Assembly: GCF_001577755.1 (NCBI RefSeq)
Contig: NZ_CP010776.1
Span: 1,550,001 to 1,614,000 of the forward strand
Reading direction: 5' to 3'
Source: Rufibacter sp. DG15C
Lineage (GTDB): Bacteria; Bacteroidota; Bacteroidia; Cytophagales; Hymenobacteraceae
Length of the DNA stretch: 64,000 nt
Positions 8,462 to 17,921 of the stretch are shown piece by piece (position 1 is the first letter of the stretch; every line of letters begins with the position of its first letter). Position numbers and translations under genes: made by a program. The notes beneath the pieces are model-generated. The model did not search any database and was not told the DNA's origin. It saw only the letters and a program-made list of their open reading frames with translations.

Positions 8462-11400
8462 ATGAACGCTACTAAATTTTATTGGGGATTCTTATTTCTT
8501 CTCTTCTGGGTGCAAGCAAGGTCTTTTGCCCAATCAAATTGTGTCACCACCTTAACCACCACTGGATCAAAAACGCTTTGCCAAGGTGGGCAAGTGGTCT
8601 TAAAGGCAGGCTATCCTAAAGCTACCACATTTGTATGGTACAAAGACGGGCAAGTAGTTTCTGGTGAATCAAAGCAGGAGATGGCCATTCATGTGCCAGG
8701 TACCTATGCGGTAAAGGCAGAGGATGCCTCTTGCCCAAATGCAGCTAAATCTAATGAACTGGTCATTACGCAGTCTATGGGGCGAATCATCCCAGATTTT
8801 GCCATACCCACAGACACCGTCTGCTCGGGTACAATGGCGACCTTTATTAATAAGTCTGTGGGTCAGAACCTGCGCTATTCCTGGGACTTCGGGGACCCAG
8901 ACTCTGGCCCGTTTAATGTGTCTTCTTCTCCCAATCCTTCACATAAGTATACCTCTGTGGGGGGCGAGGTGACGGGCTACATTGTTACCTTGAGAGTAAG
9001 TTCGGCAGATGGGTGTAGCGCGGTCATCCAAAAGACGGTGTTGATCAAGCAGGAGCCTGAACCAGCTCTAATAGACTTGGTAGCCCAGTTTGACAACTGT
9101 GCCAATGTGGGTGCTAACAATGGGGCCTTCACCGTGCAGGTCTCTGACGTGTCCATTACCAAAGAAAGCAACGCAGAATACCACATTGACTGGGGTGACA
9201 GCACTGAGGAATTCTTCTCAGACAAGTCATTCAAAGCAGTACCGCATACCTATGCCAAGGAAGGAGTGTATTTCTTGATAGTGACCGTGATTGGCAAAAA
9301 CGGGTGCAAGGCGTTTAAGGAATACACCATCAAGAACATTGGCAAACCCGAAGGCCTGGTCCTCAGGGCGCCGCCCACTAAGCCCGATGGGTGCGGCCCT
9401 CATTCCATCACCTATACCCTCAACCAACCCAATAACGCCAAGAGTACGCTGTATACCATTGATTTCGGCGACGGCAGTCCCTTGTTACGGTTGCCTCATC
9501 CGCCGCCTGCCACCATCACCCACGTCTTTGACAGCGCGTCCTGCGCCGTGCCTAGCAAGCGGTTCACCATCCAGACCACTGCCAACAACGCCTGTAAAAC
9601 CACCATGAACACCTTTAAAGGTCCCGAGGTCTACAAAGCCCCAGTGCCGTACTTTAGTGTGAGTAATAATGGGTCAAGCTGTGTGAACCAGCCGCTGGTG
9701 TTTAAGAACATTTCTGAGGTAGGGGCCAATACAGACTGCTCCAGCACAGTGCAATACACCTGGGATTTTGGCGACGGCACCAAGATAGGTCCCTTCACCG
9801 ACACCAACGGCTCCAAGCCGGAACAGACCCATCAATACACCAAGCCCGGCACGTACACCGTCATCCTGACCGCGCAAAACGGTTGCGGTGCGTCAGAGAT
9901 GAAACGGGAGATCTGCATTAGTACCGCCCAGGCCGCTTCCTTTGCCATTGAGAAACCTACGGCCAATAGCTGCGCCACTGACGTCTTTAAACTGAAGCCT
10001 CTCTTGAATCTGCCTCCCGGCGGCTGCACCGACAGAAAGTTTAAGTGGGCCATAGCCCCAGCGCAGGGCATGCAGTTTGTGAACAATACTACAGACAGCT
10101 CTGAAGTGGCTCAAATCTCCTTTATAACGCCTGGGGAGTATAACATAGTACTCACAGTGACCAACGGCTGCGGGGTAGAAACGGCCTCTCAACAACTAAA
10201 GGTAATTGGGAAGCCACAAGTGGCCTTTACTCAGAAGCAAGTGGTGTACTGTGCGCCGCAAAAGGTCAAAGTGGGCGTAGACGGCTCCCAGCATGCGCTC
10301 TCTATTGCGGCTACTGGCGCTCCTATCACGTCCTATAAATGGATTCTTACTAATGGGGCTACTTTTGCGCAAGGCAGCTCGGCTGGGTCAGCTACGCCAG
10401 AGATTGTCTTCCCAGAAAAAGGCGAGTACAAACTAAGCTTGGTAGTTTCTGGTGCCTGCGGCCCCGCAGACACTACCTCGCAGGTGCTTTCCTTCTTTGA
10501 CGGCAACCAGGCGCTTTCCTTGGCAGGTGATACGGTTATCTGTGAAGGCAAAGCCGCTATCCTAAGCATGCGCAATCCGGTGGGAGTGTACAAATGGTAT
10601 TGGCAAGCCACCGGTGGCACTCCATTCTACACCGGGGCAATTTACACCACGCCTCCCTTAACCAAATCCATCACCTGTTATGTAGAGGAAGAGAGTACTT
10701 TGGGCTGTGTGAGTTCTACTCGCAAAGAGGTCAAAATCCATGTCTACCCGGCGGCTATTGCCAATAAACTGAGCCTAACGCAACCTGTGCAATGCGCTGG
10801 GGAAGCTCCAACGGTTATTGCGGGCACAGACCCTGCCAAATCAGATTTAACCTATACCTATAGATGGCAGATGAGCGAGGACGGGTTCCACTTTGTGGAG
10901 GCTGCCGGTGCCAATAAAGGGAAAGACTATCAAGCGCCCGCGCTCACCAAGGACATGTGGTTTAGACGGATTGTGCTAGGCGGCCATTGCTTTGAAGCAG
11001 TCAGTGATACCGTGAAGATAAGCCGCGTCACCAAGCCTGTGGCTCCCGTGCTTTTAAGCAAAACCGTGTGCGCCGGCGAAGCGGTGTCTCTACAGGTAGT
11101 CTCACCCAAAACCCAGGAGGTTTACAAGTGGTTTACCCAAGCCTCCGGCGGCACCGAGCTGGGAGAGACGGCCACCCTTAACTTACCCAGGGTCTTAAAG
11201 GACACCACTTTTTATGTACAAGCCAACAACCTGGGCTCTACCTGCGGAAGCGATGTCAGGACCAAAGTCACCGTGAAGGTCTTGCCCGCCTTGGTCAACA
11301 ATTCCATCTCAGGGGACCAGAGTATTTGTCCGGGGACAAGCTTGGCACCTTTTGTGGGAAGCTCACCAGCGGGCGGCAATGGTACTTATTCTTACCAATG

Positions 11401-12604
11401 GGAATACAGCGCAGACAACCAAGTGTACGTCCCTGCACCAGGAGTTAATCAAGGAAAAGATTACGTACCGCCAACACTAGACAGGACCACTTGGTTTAGA
11501 CGGGTCGTCGCTTCGGGCAACTGCTTCAGTAGCGCAAGCCAGCCTGTTAAAATCACGGTGTCACCGCCTATTGCCAACAACAGCATTGGCGGCAACCAAG
11601 TGGCCTGTGAAGGGCAGGCACCCAAAGTCATCTGGGGAACGGCAGCCACCGGTGGTAATGGTGTCTATGCCTATCTCTGGGAGTCAAGCGATATTGGACC
11701 AACAGGCGGATTTGTGCCAGCCCCAGGCCTGAATACAGGCAAAGATTACCAGCCGCCGCAGGTCAATGACACCAGATGGTACAGAAGAGTGGTTACCGCT
11801 GCGCCTTGCCAACAGCATATCAGTGCGGCGGTAGAAATCAGAACAGAGCCACTGCCTAAGCTTAGCTCCTTGGCCCACTTGAACCAGAAGGTGTGCGCCG
11901 GGCAATCTGCTAGGTTTGAATTGGCCAATTCTAAATGGCAATACAAATGGTATGACCAGGCAAAAGGCGGCGTGGTGTTACACACGGGCAACGTCTTTAT
12001 TTCACCCAGGCTACAGAAAGAGGCGGTCTTTTACGTAGAGGCTATCTCAGAGAGCGGCTGCGTGAGCTTAGGCCGGGAATCGGTGAAGGCAGAAGTAGTA
12101 CGGCCAGAAGTCATGGCTGGCGCTGATGTCTCTGTTCTGAAAGGCCGAGGCGTCCACCTGAGGGCCACTGCCACCCCGGCAGCTGGCGGTAAGTTCCTTT
12201 GGTCACCCGCGGCTGGATTGCAATCCCCGGAGGGGGCGGATGTAGTGGCCAATCCTGAACAAACGACTACTTATACGGTCACCTATACCTCGCCGGAAGG
12301 CTGCACAGTCTCTGACCAAGTAACGGTAGAGGTCACACCTAATCTTTTTGTGCCCAATGTCCTCACCCTGAACAATGACGGCATGAACGATGAATGGGAC
12401 ATCAAGAACATAGACGCCTATCCAGAGTGCAAAGTAGAAGTGTACAACCACTGGGGCAGCCTGGTCTTTACCTCCAACGGGTATAAAACGAAGTGGAACG
12501 GAACCTACCAGGGCACGCCATTGCCGGTAGCCGCTTACTATTATATCATCCATATCAATGCGCAGGAGAAACCAATTACGGGCAGTGTAACCATTGTGAA
12601 GTGA
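8462..12604 (+). CDS. large secreted PKD/Ig-like repeat protein with gliding-motility C-terminal sorting domain
   Basis: 1380 residues with a signal peptide of about 24 residues (..RSFAQ/SN). Residues 100-700 hold several PKD-like units, seen as YSWDFGDP, YHIDWGDST, YTIDFGDGSP and YTWDFGDGT with following THxY and GxYTVxLT strands. From about 770 to 1125 come at least three Ig-like repeats with the shared core WFRRxVxxGxC and GKDYxPP. Residues about 1295-1380 form the CHU_C/gliding-motility-associated domain (FVPNVLTLNNDGMNDEW, YNHWGSLVF, YYYIIHI), a type IX secretion signal of the type B kind. It likely acts as a surface adhesin, and its stop overlaps the start of a PorP/SprF gene. Confidence 0.92.
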   Translation: MNATKFYWGFLFLLFWVQARSFAQSNCVTTLTTTGSKTLCQGGQVVLKAGYPKATTFVWYKDGQVVSGESKQEMAIHVPGTYAVKAEDASCPNAAKSNELVITQSMGRIIPDFAIPTDTVCSGTMATFINKSVGQNLRYSWDFGDPDSGPFNVSSSPNPSHKYTSVGGEVTGYIVTLRVSSADGCSAVIQKTVLIKQEPEPALIDLVAQFDNCANVGANNGAFTVQVSDVSITKESNAEYHIDWGDSTEEFFSDKSFKAVPHTYAKEGVYFLIVTVIGKNGCKAFKEYTIKNIGKPEGLVLRAPPTKPDGCGPHSITYTLNQPNNAKSTLYTIDFGDGSPLLRLPHPPPATITHVFDSASCAVPSKRFTIQTTANNACKTTMNTFKGPEVYKAPVPYFSVSNNGSSCVNQPLVFKNISEVGANTDCSSTVQYTWDFGDGTKIGPFTDTNGSKPEQTHQYTKPGTYTVILTAQNGCGASEMKREICISTAQAASFAIEKPTANSCATDVFKLKPLLNLPPGGCTDRKFKWAIAPAQGMQFVNNTTDSSEVAQISFITPGEYNIVLTVTNGCGVETASQQLKVIGKPQVAFTQKQVVYCAPQKVKVGVDGSQHALSIAATGAPITSYKWILTNGATFAQGSSAGSATPEIVFPEKGEYKLSLVVSGACGPADTTSQVLSFFDGNQALSLAGDTVICEGKAAILSMRNPVGVYKWYWQATGGTPFYTGAIYTTPPLTKSITCYVEEESTLGCVSSTRKEVKIHVYPAAIANKLSLTQPVQCAGEAPTVIAGTDPAKSDLTYTYRWQMSEDGFHFVEAAGANKGKDYQAPALTKDMWFRRIVLGGHCFEAVSDTVKISRVTKPVAPVLLSKTVCAGEAVSLQVVSPKTQEVYKWFTQASGGTELGETATLNLPRVLKDTTFYVQANNLGSTCGSDVRTKVTVKVLPALVNNSISGDQSICPGTSLAPFVGSSPAGGNGTYSYQWEYSADNQVYVPAPGVNQGKDYVPPTLDRTTWFRRVVASGNCFSSASQPVKITVSPPIANNSIGGNQVACEGQAPKVIWGTAATGGNGVYAYLWESSDIGPTGGFVPAPGLNTGKDYQPPQVNDTRWYRRVVTAAPCQQHISAAVEIRTEPLPKLSSLAHLNQKVCAGQSARFELANSKWQYKWYDQAKGGVVLHTGNVFISPRLQKEAVFYVEAISESGCVSLGRESVKAEVVRPEVMAGADVSVLKGRGVHLRATATPAAGGKFLWSPAAGLQSPEGADVVANPEQTTTYTVTYTSPEGCTVSDQVTVEVTPNLFVPNVLTLNNDGMNDEWDIKNIDAYPECKVEVYNHWGSLVFTSNGYKTKWNGTYQGTPLPVAAYYYIIHINAQEKPITGSVTIVK

Positions 12605-13632
12605 TGAAAGCAGTAAGAGGAGTGTGCGCCGCTTTGTTGGTATGGAGTTGCGCAGTAGGGACCGGCTTTGCCCAAAAAACAGACTATTACAGCCAGTACA
12701 TGGTCAACAACCTGCTTATTAACCCAGCAGTGGCGGGTATTGAGAACTACATAGATGTCAAGAGCTCCATCAGGAAGCAGTGGGTGGGCATTGACAACAG
12801 TCCGTTCTCTGTCTACTTAAGCGCCAACGCGTCCATTGGTCACAATGACCGTAACGTGGGCCGGAATAGAATGTCCAGAGACGCTGCTTATTCTAATAAC
12901 CGCGTTGAGCATAACAACAAGTTCTATGGGGTGCGTCCGCATCATGGCGTGGGCGTGGTGTTGCAGGCAGACAGGATGGGGTTGTTACAGTCGCAGGCCA
13001 TGAACCTGGTGTACGCGTACCATATTCCCCTCACCAAGGCCATCAACTTCTCACTGGGGGCTTCGGGGGGATTTGCGCGGCAGTCTTTTAACAGCGCTCG
13101 CGCCGAGGTGAACGATGTCATGGACCCATCTTTGAACGGTCATAACATGGCCACCTTTAAGGCAGATGTGAGTTTGGGCGCCTGGATTTATACCCGAAGA
13201 GGCTACATAGGCTTCACCGGGGCCCACCTGATCAAAAGCGGCGATGACTTCAACAGTCCGTTTCTCTCTAATCTGGCCATCAGCCTGGAGCCTGTGTACG
13301 TAGCCACGGCGGGTTACCGGTTCCAGCTGCAGCGATACGTAGCCATTGTGCCCTCTGTGCTGGTTAGAAAGATGGTGGAAGGCCCCTGGATGACTGATGT
13401 GAATGCCCGCGTGGAGTATGACAACCGGGTTTGGCTGGGAGCGTCTTACAGGGATAGAAGCGCAGTTTCTGTGATGGCCGGCGTGAATGTGAACCACCTG
13501 TTCAGCGTAGGGTATGCCTATGACTGGACCACTTCCAGCCTTTCTGAAGTGAACGCCGGAAGCCATGAGGTGATGCTGGGCGTACGCTTGAAAAATTCTA
13601 CCAGAGCCCTATGCCCGCAGTGGGTTTGGTAA
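12604..13632 (+). CDS. PorP/SprF family type IX secretion outer-membrane protein
   Basis: 342 residues starting at the ATG that shares its A with the TGA of the upstream adhesin (TGATG); a longer frame from 12493 overlaps the adhesin gene and is not used. A signal peptide ends at about residue 23 (GTGFAQ/KT). DYYSQYMVNNLLINPAVAGIE is the hallmark start of PorP/SprF barrels. In flavobacteria, SprF-like proteins are needed for secretion of the adhesin encoded beside them, so this is most likely the dedicated partner of the 1380-residue protein. Translational coupling supports the pairing. Confidence 0.93.
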   Translation: MKAVRGVCAALLVWSCAVGTGFAQKTDYYSQYMVNNLLINPAVAGIENYIDVKSSIRKQWVGIDNSPFSVYLSANASIGHNDRNVGRNRMSRDAAYSNNRVEHNNKFYGVRPHHGVGVVLQADRMGLLQSQAMNLVYAYHIPLTKAINFSLGASGGFARQSFNSARAEVNDVMDPSLNGHNMATFKADVSLGAWIYTRRGYIGFTGAHLIKSGDDFNSPFLSNLAISLEPVYVATAGYRFQLQRYVAIVPSVLVRKMVEGPWMTDVNARVEYDNRVWLGASYRDRSAVSVMAGVNVNHLFSVGYAYDWTTSSLSEVNAGSHEVMLGVRLKNSTRALCPQWVW

Positions 13633-13652
13633 ACCTACTTATCTTTTAATGC

Positions 13653-13690
13653 CGTTTTTGGCCTGTTTTCCAGGAAATAGGCCAAAAACG
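13653..13690. repeat. dispersed palindrome copy 7
   Basis: 38 bp close to consensus, arms CGTTTTTGGCC / GGCCAAAAACG. The palindrome extends 5 bp further each side (AATGC..GCATT) and is followed by TTTTTT, so this copy also looks like a terminator for the PorP/SprF gene. Confidence 0.92.
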
Positions 13691-14055
13691 GCATTTTTTA
13701 TTATTTGAGTCTGATTTTAGAATAGTAGCTATAGCTACGGTTACGCTATTCAAATTCAGGTAGAACCTTTCCAGTAACACCCTTTCTCCAGCCCCCTCTG
13801 CAAACTCATCTCCTCTTACCGGCTTACCAACGTATCACTCATCCTCCGGCGCCATTCTTTCAGCAGGTGAAATCAAAGTGCGAGCCTTATTCACTGAAGT
13901 TGAACGGGTTTTGGGTTGAAACTCGTTTCCTCATCAAATCTAAGCTACAGCTTGTCTTCCTAAAAGGTACAACCCTGTTCACAGTGCATGCAACCATTGG
14001 CTTGCCAAAAGGCTCTCTCAACAATAGAATCCATTCCCAGGTCATTAACCATTTC

Positions 14056-14093
14056 CGTTTTTAGGGTATTATGGAGAAAACAGGCCAAAAACG
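14056..14093. repeat. dispersed palindrome copy 8
   Basis: 38 bp, CGTTTTTAGGG / GGCCAAAAACG, reverse core with a decayed left arm. It stands alone in the intergenic region. Confidence 0.8.
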
Positions 14094-14200
14094 GAACAGG
14101 TAAAGCGGCCTGTGGGATGAATAGGGCCAACAAAGCACCTGAAATTGTAAAATGAAGCTATCAATTTGAACTACTGCATAGTTTTCAGAAATAATAGCTG

Positions 14201-14208
14201 TATTTTTG
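14201..14208 (+). promoter_or_regulatory. putative -7 element TATTTTTG for the DksA-like gene
   Basis: Matches TAnnTTTG, 182 bp upstream of the start at 14391. This would leave a long leader. No matching -33 box is evident. Confidence 0.4.
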
Positions 14209-14390
14209 CGCAAAATTGTAACTCCCCCAACCTATGTCTTTTACCTAAATAAGAGGTAGGGTATTGAGGGCAAACGGCGTCAGGTAGGACCAAGGCCAAC
14301 AACACAAAAGGCCAAACGTCGTAACCAAGCCCGAGCCTTAAAAGCATTTATACTAACAAACTATAGCAAAACCGTTACCAACGTATAGCC

Positions 14391-14774
14391 ATGTCTGAAG
14401 AAAAACTACGGTATTCCCGCGAGGAGTTGAACGAATTTGAAGCGATAATCCTTGAGAAATTAAATAATGCGCGCAAAGAGGTGGCTTTTATCAAAGAGAC
14501 CCTGAGCCGCCGCAATGACGAGGGTACTGACAACACCGCCAACACCTCTAAGGTTTTGGAAGACGGTGCAGACACCCAGGAGAAAGAAAGCTTAAACCAG
14601 TTAGCCTCCAGACAGCTGAAATTTATCCAGCAGCTAGAGAACGCCCTGATCCGGATTAAAAACGGAAGCTACGGCGTGTGCATCAAGACTGGTAAATTGA
14701 TACCAAAAGAGCGCTTGAAGGCCGTGCCGCACACGCAGCACACCATTGAAGCCAAAATGAACCGCAACGACTAA
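14391..14774 (+). CDS. TraR/DksA-family regulator with degenerate zinc finger
   Basis: 127 residues. The N-terminal half is a long helical, charged region as in DksA, and the C-terminal motif GVCIKTGKLIPKERL aligns with the DksA zinc finger. Only one of the four expected cysteines is present (Cys97); the partner at 100 is Thr, and the distal pair is replaced by His114 and His117. DksA-like proteins bind the RNA polymerase secondary channel with ppGpp to adjust rRNA and stress transcription. Many Bacteroidota homologues have similarly reduced fingers. It precedes scpB by 16 bp. Confidence 0.85.
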   Translation: MSEEKLRYSREELNEFEAIILEKLNNARKEVAFIKETLSRRNDEGTDNTANTSKVLEDGADTQEKESLNQLASRQLKFIQQLENALIRIKNGSYGVCIKTGKLIPKERLKAVPHTQHTIEAKMNRND

Positions 14775-14790
14775 TTAAGGAGTACCTGAT

Positions 14791-15354
14791 TTGAACCTGC
14801 TATTGAATCACCTACAGGCACTTATCTTTTGTGCCACCTCGCCAGTGTCTATTGAGGAGTTGCAGAAATGCCTCTCAGAAGCCTTGGTTACGGAGGTGAG
14901 TGTGAGTGACGTCCTGGAGGGAATTGAGCAATTGAATGCTCAATTTTCTACAGACGCGTTCTCTTTCCAGATTTACGCCATTGGCGGCGGGTATCAGTTT
15001 TTGACCAAGCCGGCCTACCAGGACTCGGTGAGTATTTTATTAAAGCATAAGTCCAAGAAGAAGCTCTCTGCCTCTGCGCTGGAGACCTTGGCCATCATTG
15101 CCTACAAACAGCCCATCACCCGCACCCAATTAGAACAGATAAGAGGCGTAAGTTGTGACTACGCCATCCAGCGCCTGCTGGAGAAAGACCTTGTAGAGAT
15201 CAAAGGCAAGGCAAACACCATTGGACGCCCCGTGTTGTATGGCACCAGCCAGAAATTCATGGAGTACTTTGGCATCAACCACCTCAGAGACCTGCCTCAG
15301 CTCAGAGACTTGGCCCCAGAAGAGAACACCATCGGCGAGACCGCTGATTTATAA
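14791..15354 (+). CDS. scpB: segregation and condensation protein B
   Basis: 187 residues. ScpB binds ScpA and SMC in the chromosome condensation complex and carries two winged-helix domains. Visible features are NLLLNHLQALIFCATSPVSIEEL at the start, LSASALETLAIIAYKQPITRTQLEQIRG in the second winged helix, and LLEKDLVEIKGKANTIGRPVLYGTS. The start is TTG, supported by a strong TAAGGAG ribosome site 8 bp upstream at 14776-14782, unusual for this phylum. It follows the DksA-like gene closely. Confidence 0.93.
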   Translation: MNLLLNHLQALIFCATSPVSIEELQKCLSEALVTEVSVSDVLEGIEQLNAQFSTDAFSFQIYAIGGGYQFLTKPAYQDSVSILLKHKSKKKLSASALETLAIIAYKQPITRTQLEQIRGVSCDYAIQRLLEKDLVEIKGKANTIGRPVLYGTSQKFMEYFGINHLRDLPQLRDLAPEENTIGETADL

Positions 15355-15410
15355 GTAGATAGTACACATCCTTTTATACAGTAGCGATACTGCAATTTTT
15401 TAATTTCAAC

Positions 15411-17189
15411 ATGGCTAGAAGAGAAGACACGCCCCAAGAAGGCAGAGACAGAGACCGTAGCGCAGGCAACGGCGAGAGAAAAGTATTTGGCCGTGGTACC
15501 CGCTTTGATCGCCCAGCCGGCGGTGACAGAGACAGAGGCCCGCGTAGAGATAGCAATGACAGAAGCCGTCCTTCCTCAGACAGAGGAGGAGACCGTGCAG
15601 AGCGTCCAAAAAGAGAACACAAAGACGACTACAGCGGCTATGAGACTCCCTCAAGAAGCGCAGACAGAGAAAGAGCCCCGCGCCGCGAGAATGACCGCCG
15701 TGGAGGTGACTTCCGTCCGGTAGAACGCAACAGCAATAGCCGCTCAGACAGACCTTCCTTTGGAGACCGTGACAGAGCGCCACGCCGCGATGATGACAGA
15801 GGCGGGTTCAAAAGACCAGGTTCTTCAGATAGAAACGAAAGAGGCAGCTTCTCAAGAGGCGGTGAAGACCGCAACCGCGAGGGAGGCTACAAAAAACCAG
15901 GGGCCTTTGGTGGCGATAGAGACCGTTCTTCCTCAAGAGGTGAAGGAGAGAGACGCAGCTTTGGCAGCTCTGACAACAGAGAGGACCGTAGAGGCGGCTT
16001 TAGACCAGCCGGCGGCGATGACAGAGAAAGCCGTGGCTTTAACCGTGGTGGAGACAGCCGCCGTGAGGGAGGTTTCAATCCTTCAGAAGGCAAGAAACGA
16101 TTTGCACCCAATCCACACCCAAGCAGAAGCGAAGGCAGAGAAGAGCGCCCAAGAGACGGACGCCCAAGAGATGAGCGTCCGCGTAAATTTGAGGACAGAC
16201 CTAAGCGTGCATTTGAAATAGACAATCCAGACCGCGTTGCTTCTAGACCAGATAGAGGCGACAAACCTTCTTTTAACAAAGGAGGAGACCGTCCGTCTTT
16301 CCAGGGTCGTGATGACCGTCGCGGTAACGATAGAAACAACAGAACCAACGACCGCGACGCCAGCAAACCGCGTAGCACCAGCCGGTATGACCGTAGCAAT
16401 GAAGAAACCCAAGAGGCGCCTTCTTACAACTTAAAGCACTACGAAGACCGCAAGAAGCGCAAGCAAAAAGATGACGTAGAAGACGGCATCCGTTTGAACC
16501 GCTACATTGCCAACGCTGGTATCTGCTCCCGCAGAGAAGCAGATGAGTTGATTGCCGCCGGTGAGATAAAAGTAAACGGCGAAGTAGTGACCGAGATGGG
16601 CTACAAAGTAGATCCTTCTGACACCGTGCAGTACGGCCGCAAGACTTTGAACCGTGAGAAAACGGTATATGTGCTCTTAAACAAGCCCAAAGACTTTATC
16701 ACTACCACTGAGGATCCAGAAGGCCGCAAGACCGTGATGGATCTGGTGAAGAATGCCTCTAAGGAGCGCTTGTTCCCCGTGGGTAGACTAGATAGAAACA
16801 CCACCGGTCTGTTGCTGTTCACCAATGACGGCGAGCTGGCCCAGAAACTGACGCACCCTTCGCACAAAATCACTAAAATCTACCAGGTAGAATTGGACAA
16901 GCCCATCACCAAAGATGACTTGGCTAAAGTAGCCGAAGGGTTAGAACTGGAAGACGGTAAAGCAACCGTAGATGATGTGGCCTTGCTGGGTGATTCTAAC
17001 AAGTTCTTGGGCATTGAGATTCACATTGGCCGTAACCGCATTGTGCGCCGCATTTTTGAGCACCTGGGTTATGAGGTAGTATCTCTGGACCGGGTGCAAT
17101 ACGCCAGCTTGACTAAGAAAGACCTTCCTAGAGGAGACTGGAGATTCCTTTCAGAAAAAGAAGTAGTGCGTTTGAAATACTTCATGTAA
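15411..17189 (+). CDS. rluB: RluB/RsuA-type 23S rRNA pseudouridine synthase with very long Arg/Asp/Gly-rich N-terminus
   Basis: 592 residues, about twice the usual length. Residues 1 to about 345 are low-complexity, built from RDR, DRGG, RRGG and RPSF units, and probably disordered and RNA-binding. From about 360 comes an S4 domain (IRLNRYIANAGICSRREADELIAAGEI), then the pseudouridine synthase domain with the catalytic motif GRLDRNTTGLLLF (Asp461) and the C-terminal GRNRIVRRIFEHLGYEVVSLDRVQ. It isomerises a uridine in 23S rRNA; the choice of RluB over RluE/F or RsuA is from overall similarity. Such N-terminal tails recur in Bacteroidota homologues, but 345 residues is long. Confidence 0.9.
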   Translation: MARREDTPQEGRDRDRSAGNGERKVFGRGTRFDRPAGGDRDRGPRRDSNDRSRPSSDRGGDRAERPKREHKDDYSGYETPSRSADRERAPRRENDRRGGDFRPVERNSNSRSDRPSFGDRDRAPRRDDDRGGFKRPGSSDRNERGSFSRGGEDRNREGGYKKPGAFGGDRDRSSSRGEGERRSFGSSDNREDRRGGFRPAGGDDRESRGFNRGGDSRREGGFNPSEGKKRFAPNPHPSRSEGREERPRDGRPRDERPRKFEDRPKRAFEIDNPDRVASRPDRGDKPSFNKGGDRPSFQGRDDRRGNDRNNRTNDRDASKPRSTSRYDRSNEETQEAPSYNLKHYEDRKKRKQKDDVEDGIRLNRYIANAGICSRREADELIAAGEIKVNGEVVTEMGYKVDPSDTVQYGRKTLNREKTVYVLLNKPKDFITTTEDPEGRKTVMDLVKNASKERLFPVGRLDRNTTGLLLFTNDGELAQKLTHPSHKITKIYQVELDKPITKDDLAKVAEGLELEDGKATVDDVALLGDSNKFLGIEIHIGRNRIVRRIFEHLGYEVVSLDRVQYASLTKKDLPRGDWRFLSEKEVVRLKYFM

Positions 17190-17204
17190 TCAATCGTTCT
17201 CTGG

Positions 17205-17921
17205 ATGTTGAATCTAGCCATTGACATGGGCAACTCCCGCATCAAAGTCGGCTTTTTTGAAGGCGGTGCTTTGGTGCGGGAGTCCATTTTTTCTGAGCTC
17301 TCTGAAGTGGGCGAGGCCGTGAAAGACCAGCTCGTGCAGCACGTGATTGTCTCTTCGGTACGCAAAACGCCTGAGAAGCTGAGCGCCGTGGTACCAATAA
17401 CGGGTAAGCAGATTCTGTTTTCTACCCAAACACCGGTGCCCTTGCAGAATGCCTACGCCACGCCCAGCACGCTGGGGGTAGACAGGCTGGCCGCCGCCGT
17501 GGGCGCACAGTATTTGTTCCCTGAGCGTACCTGCCTGGTCATTGACGCGGGCACTTGCATCACCTATGACGTAGTGGAGGCAGAAGGTATTTACCAAGGC
17601 GGCAGTATTTCTCCGGGGATAAACATGCGCTATCAGGCCATGCATACGTTCACTGGTAAGTTGCCGCTCCTGTCTGGTACTGAGTTGCCACCAAGAACGG
17701 GGAAAACCACTGAGGAGGCCATGAAAAGCGGGGTGCTCTACGGGGTCATAGCCGAGGTGGAGGGCATGATTCAACATTATGAGCGTCAATACAAATCATT
17801 GACCGTGGTTCTTTGCGGCGGTGACGCTCCGTTTTTTGAAAGTACAGTAAAAGCACGCATCTTTGTCATTCCCGAATTGGTTTTAATCGGGCTAAACCGA
17901 ATTTTAGAGTATAATGTATAA
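17205..17921 (+). CDS. coaX: type III pantothenate kinase
   Basis: 238 residues. CoaX phosphorylates pantothenate in the first step of coenzyme A synthesis and, unlike CoaA, needs no classical Walker motif. Visible are the phosphate-binding start LAIDMGNSRIKVGFFEGG, GVDRLAAAVGA, VIDAGTCITYDVV, and GGSISPGINMRYQAMHTFTGKLP. It begins 16 bp after rluB and overlaps the next gene by 8 bp, so it heads a cluster with the beta-barrel protein, lptC and the gldE-like gene. Confidence 0.95.
   Translation: MLNLAIDMGNSRIKVGFFEGGALVRESIFSELSEVGEAVKDQLVQHVIVSSVRKTPEKLSAVVPITGKQILFSTQTPVPLQNAYATPSTLGVDRLAAAVGAQYLFPERTCLVIDAGTCITYDVVEAEGIYQGGSISPGINMRYQAMHTFTGKLPLLSGTELPPRTGKTTEEAMKSGVLYGVIAEVEGMIQHYERQYKSLTVVLCGGDAPFFESTVKARIFVIPELVLIGLNRILEYNV

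Larger units (their letters stand above)
13633..14390. other. 758-bp intergenic region with two palindrome copies
   Basis: It holds palindrome copies 7 and 8, a self-complementary stretch near 13720-13751, and the leader of the DksA-like gene with a TATTTTTG element. An open frame at 13867-14064 ends inside a palindrome copy, has no recognisable content, and is not called. Confidence 0.6.

Noticed and set aside
13867-14064. Open frame of 65 residues in the intergenic region
   Set aside because: No recognisable features, and it ends inside palindrome copy 8; treated as chance.
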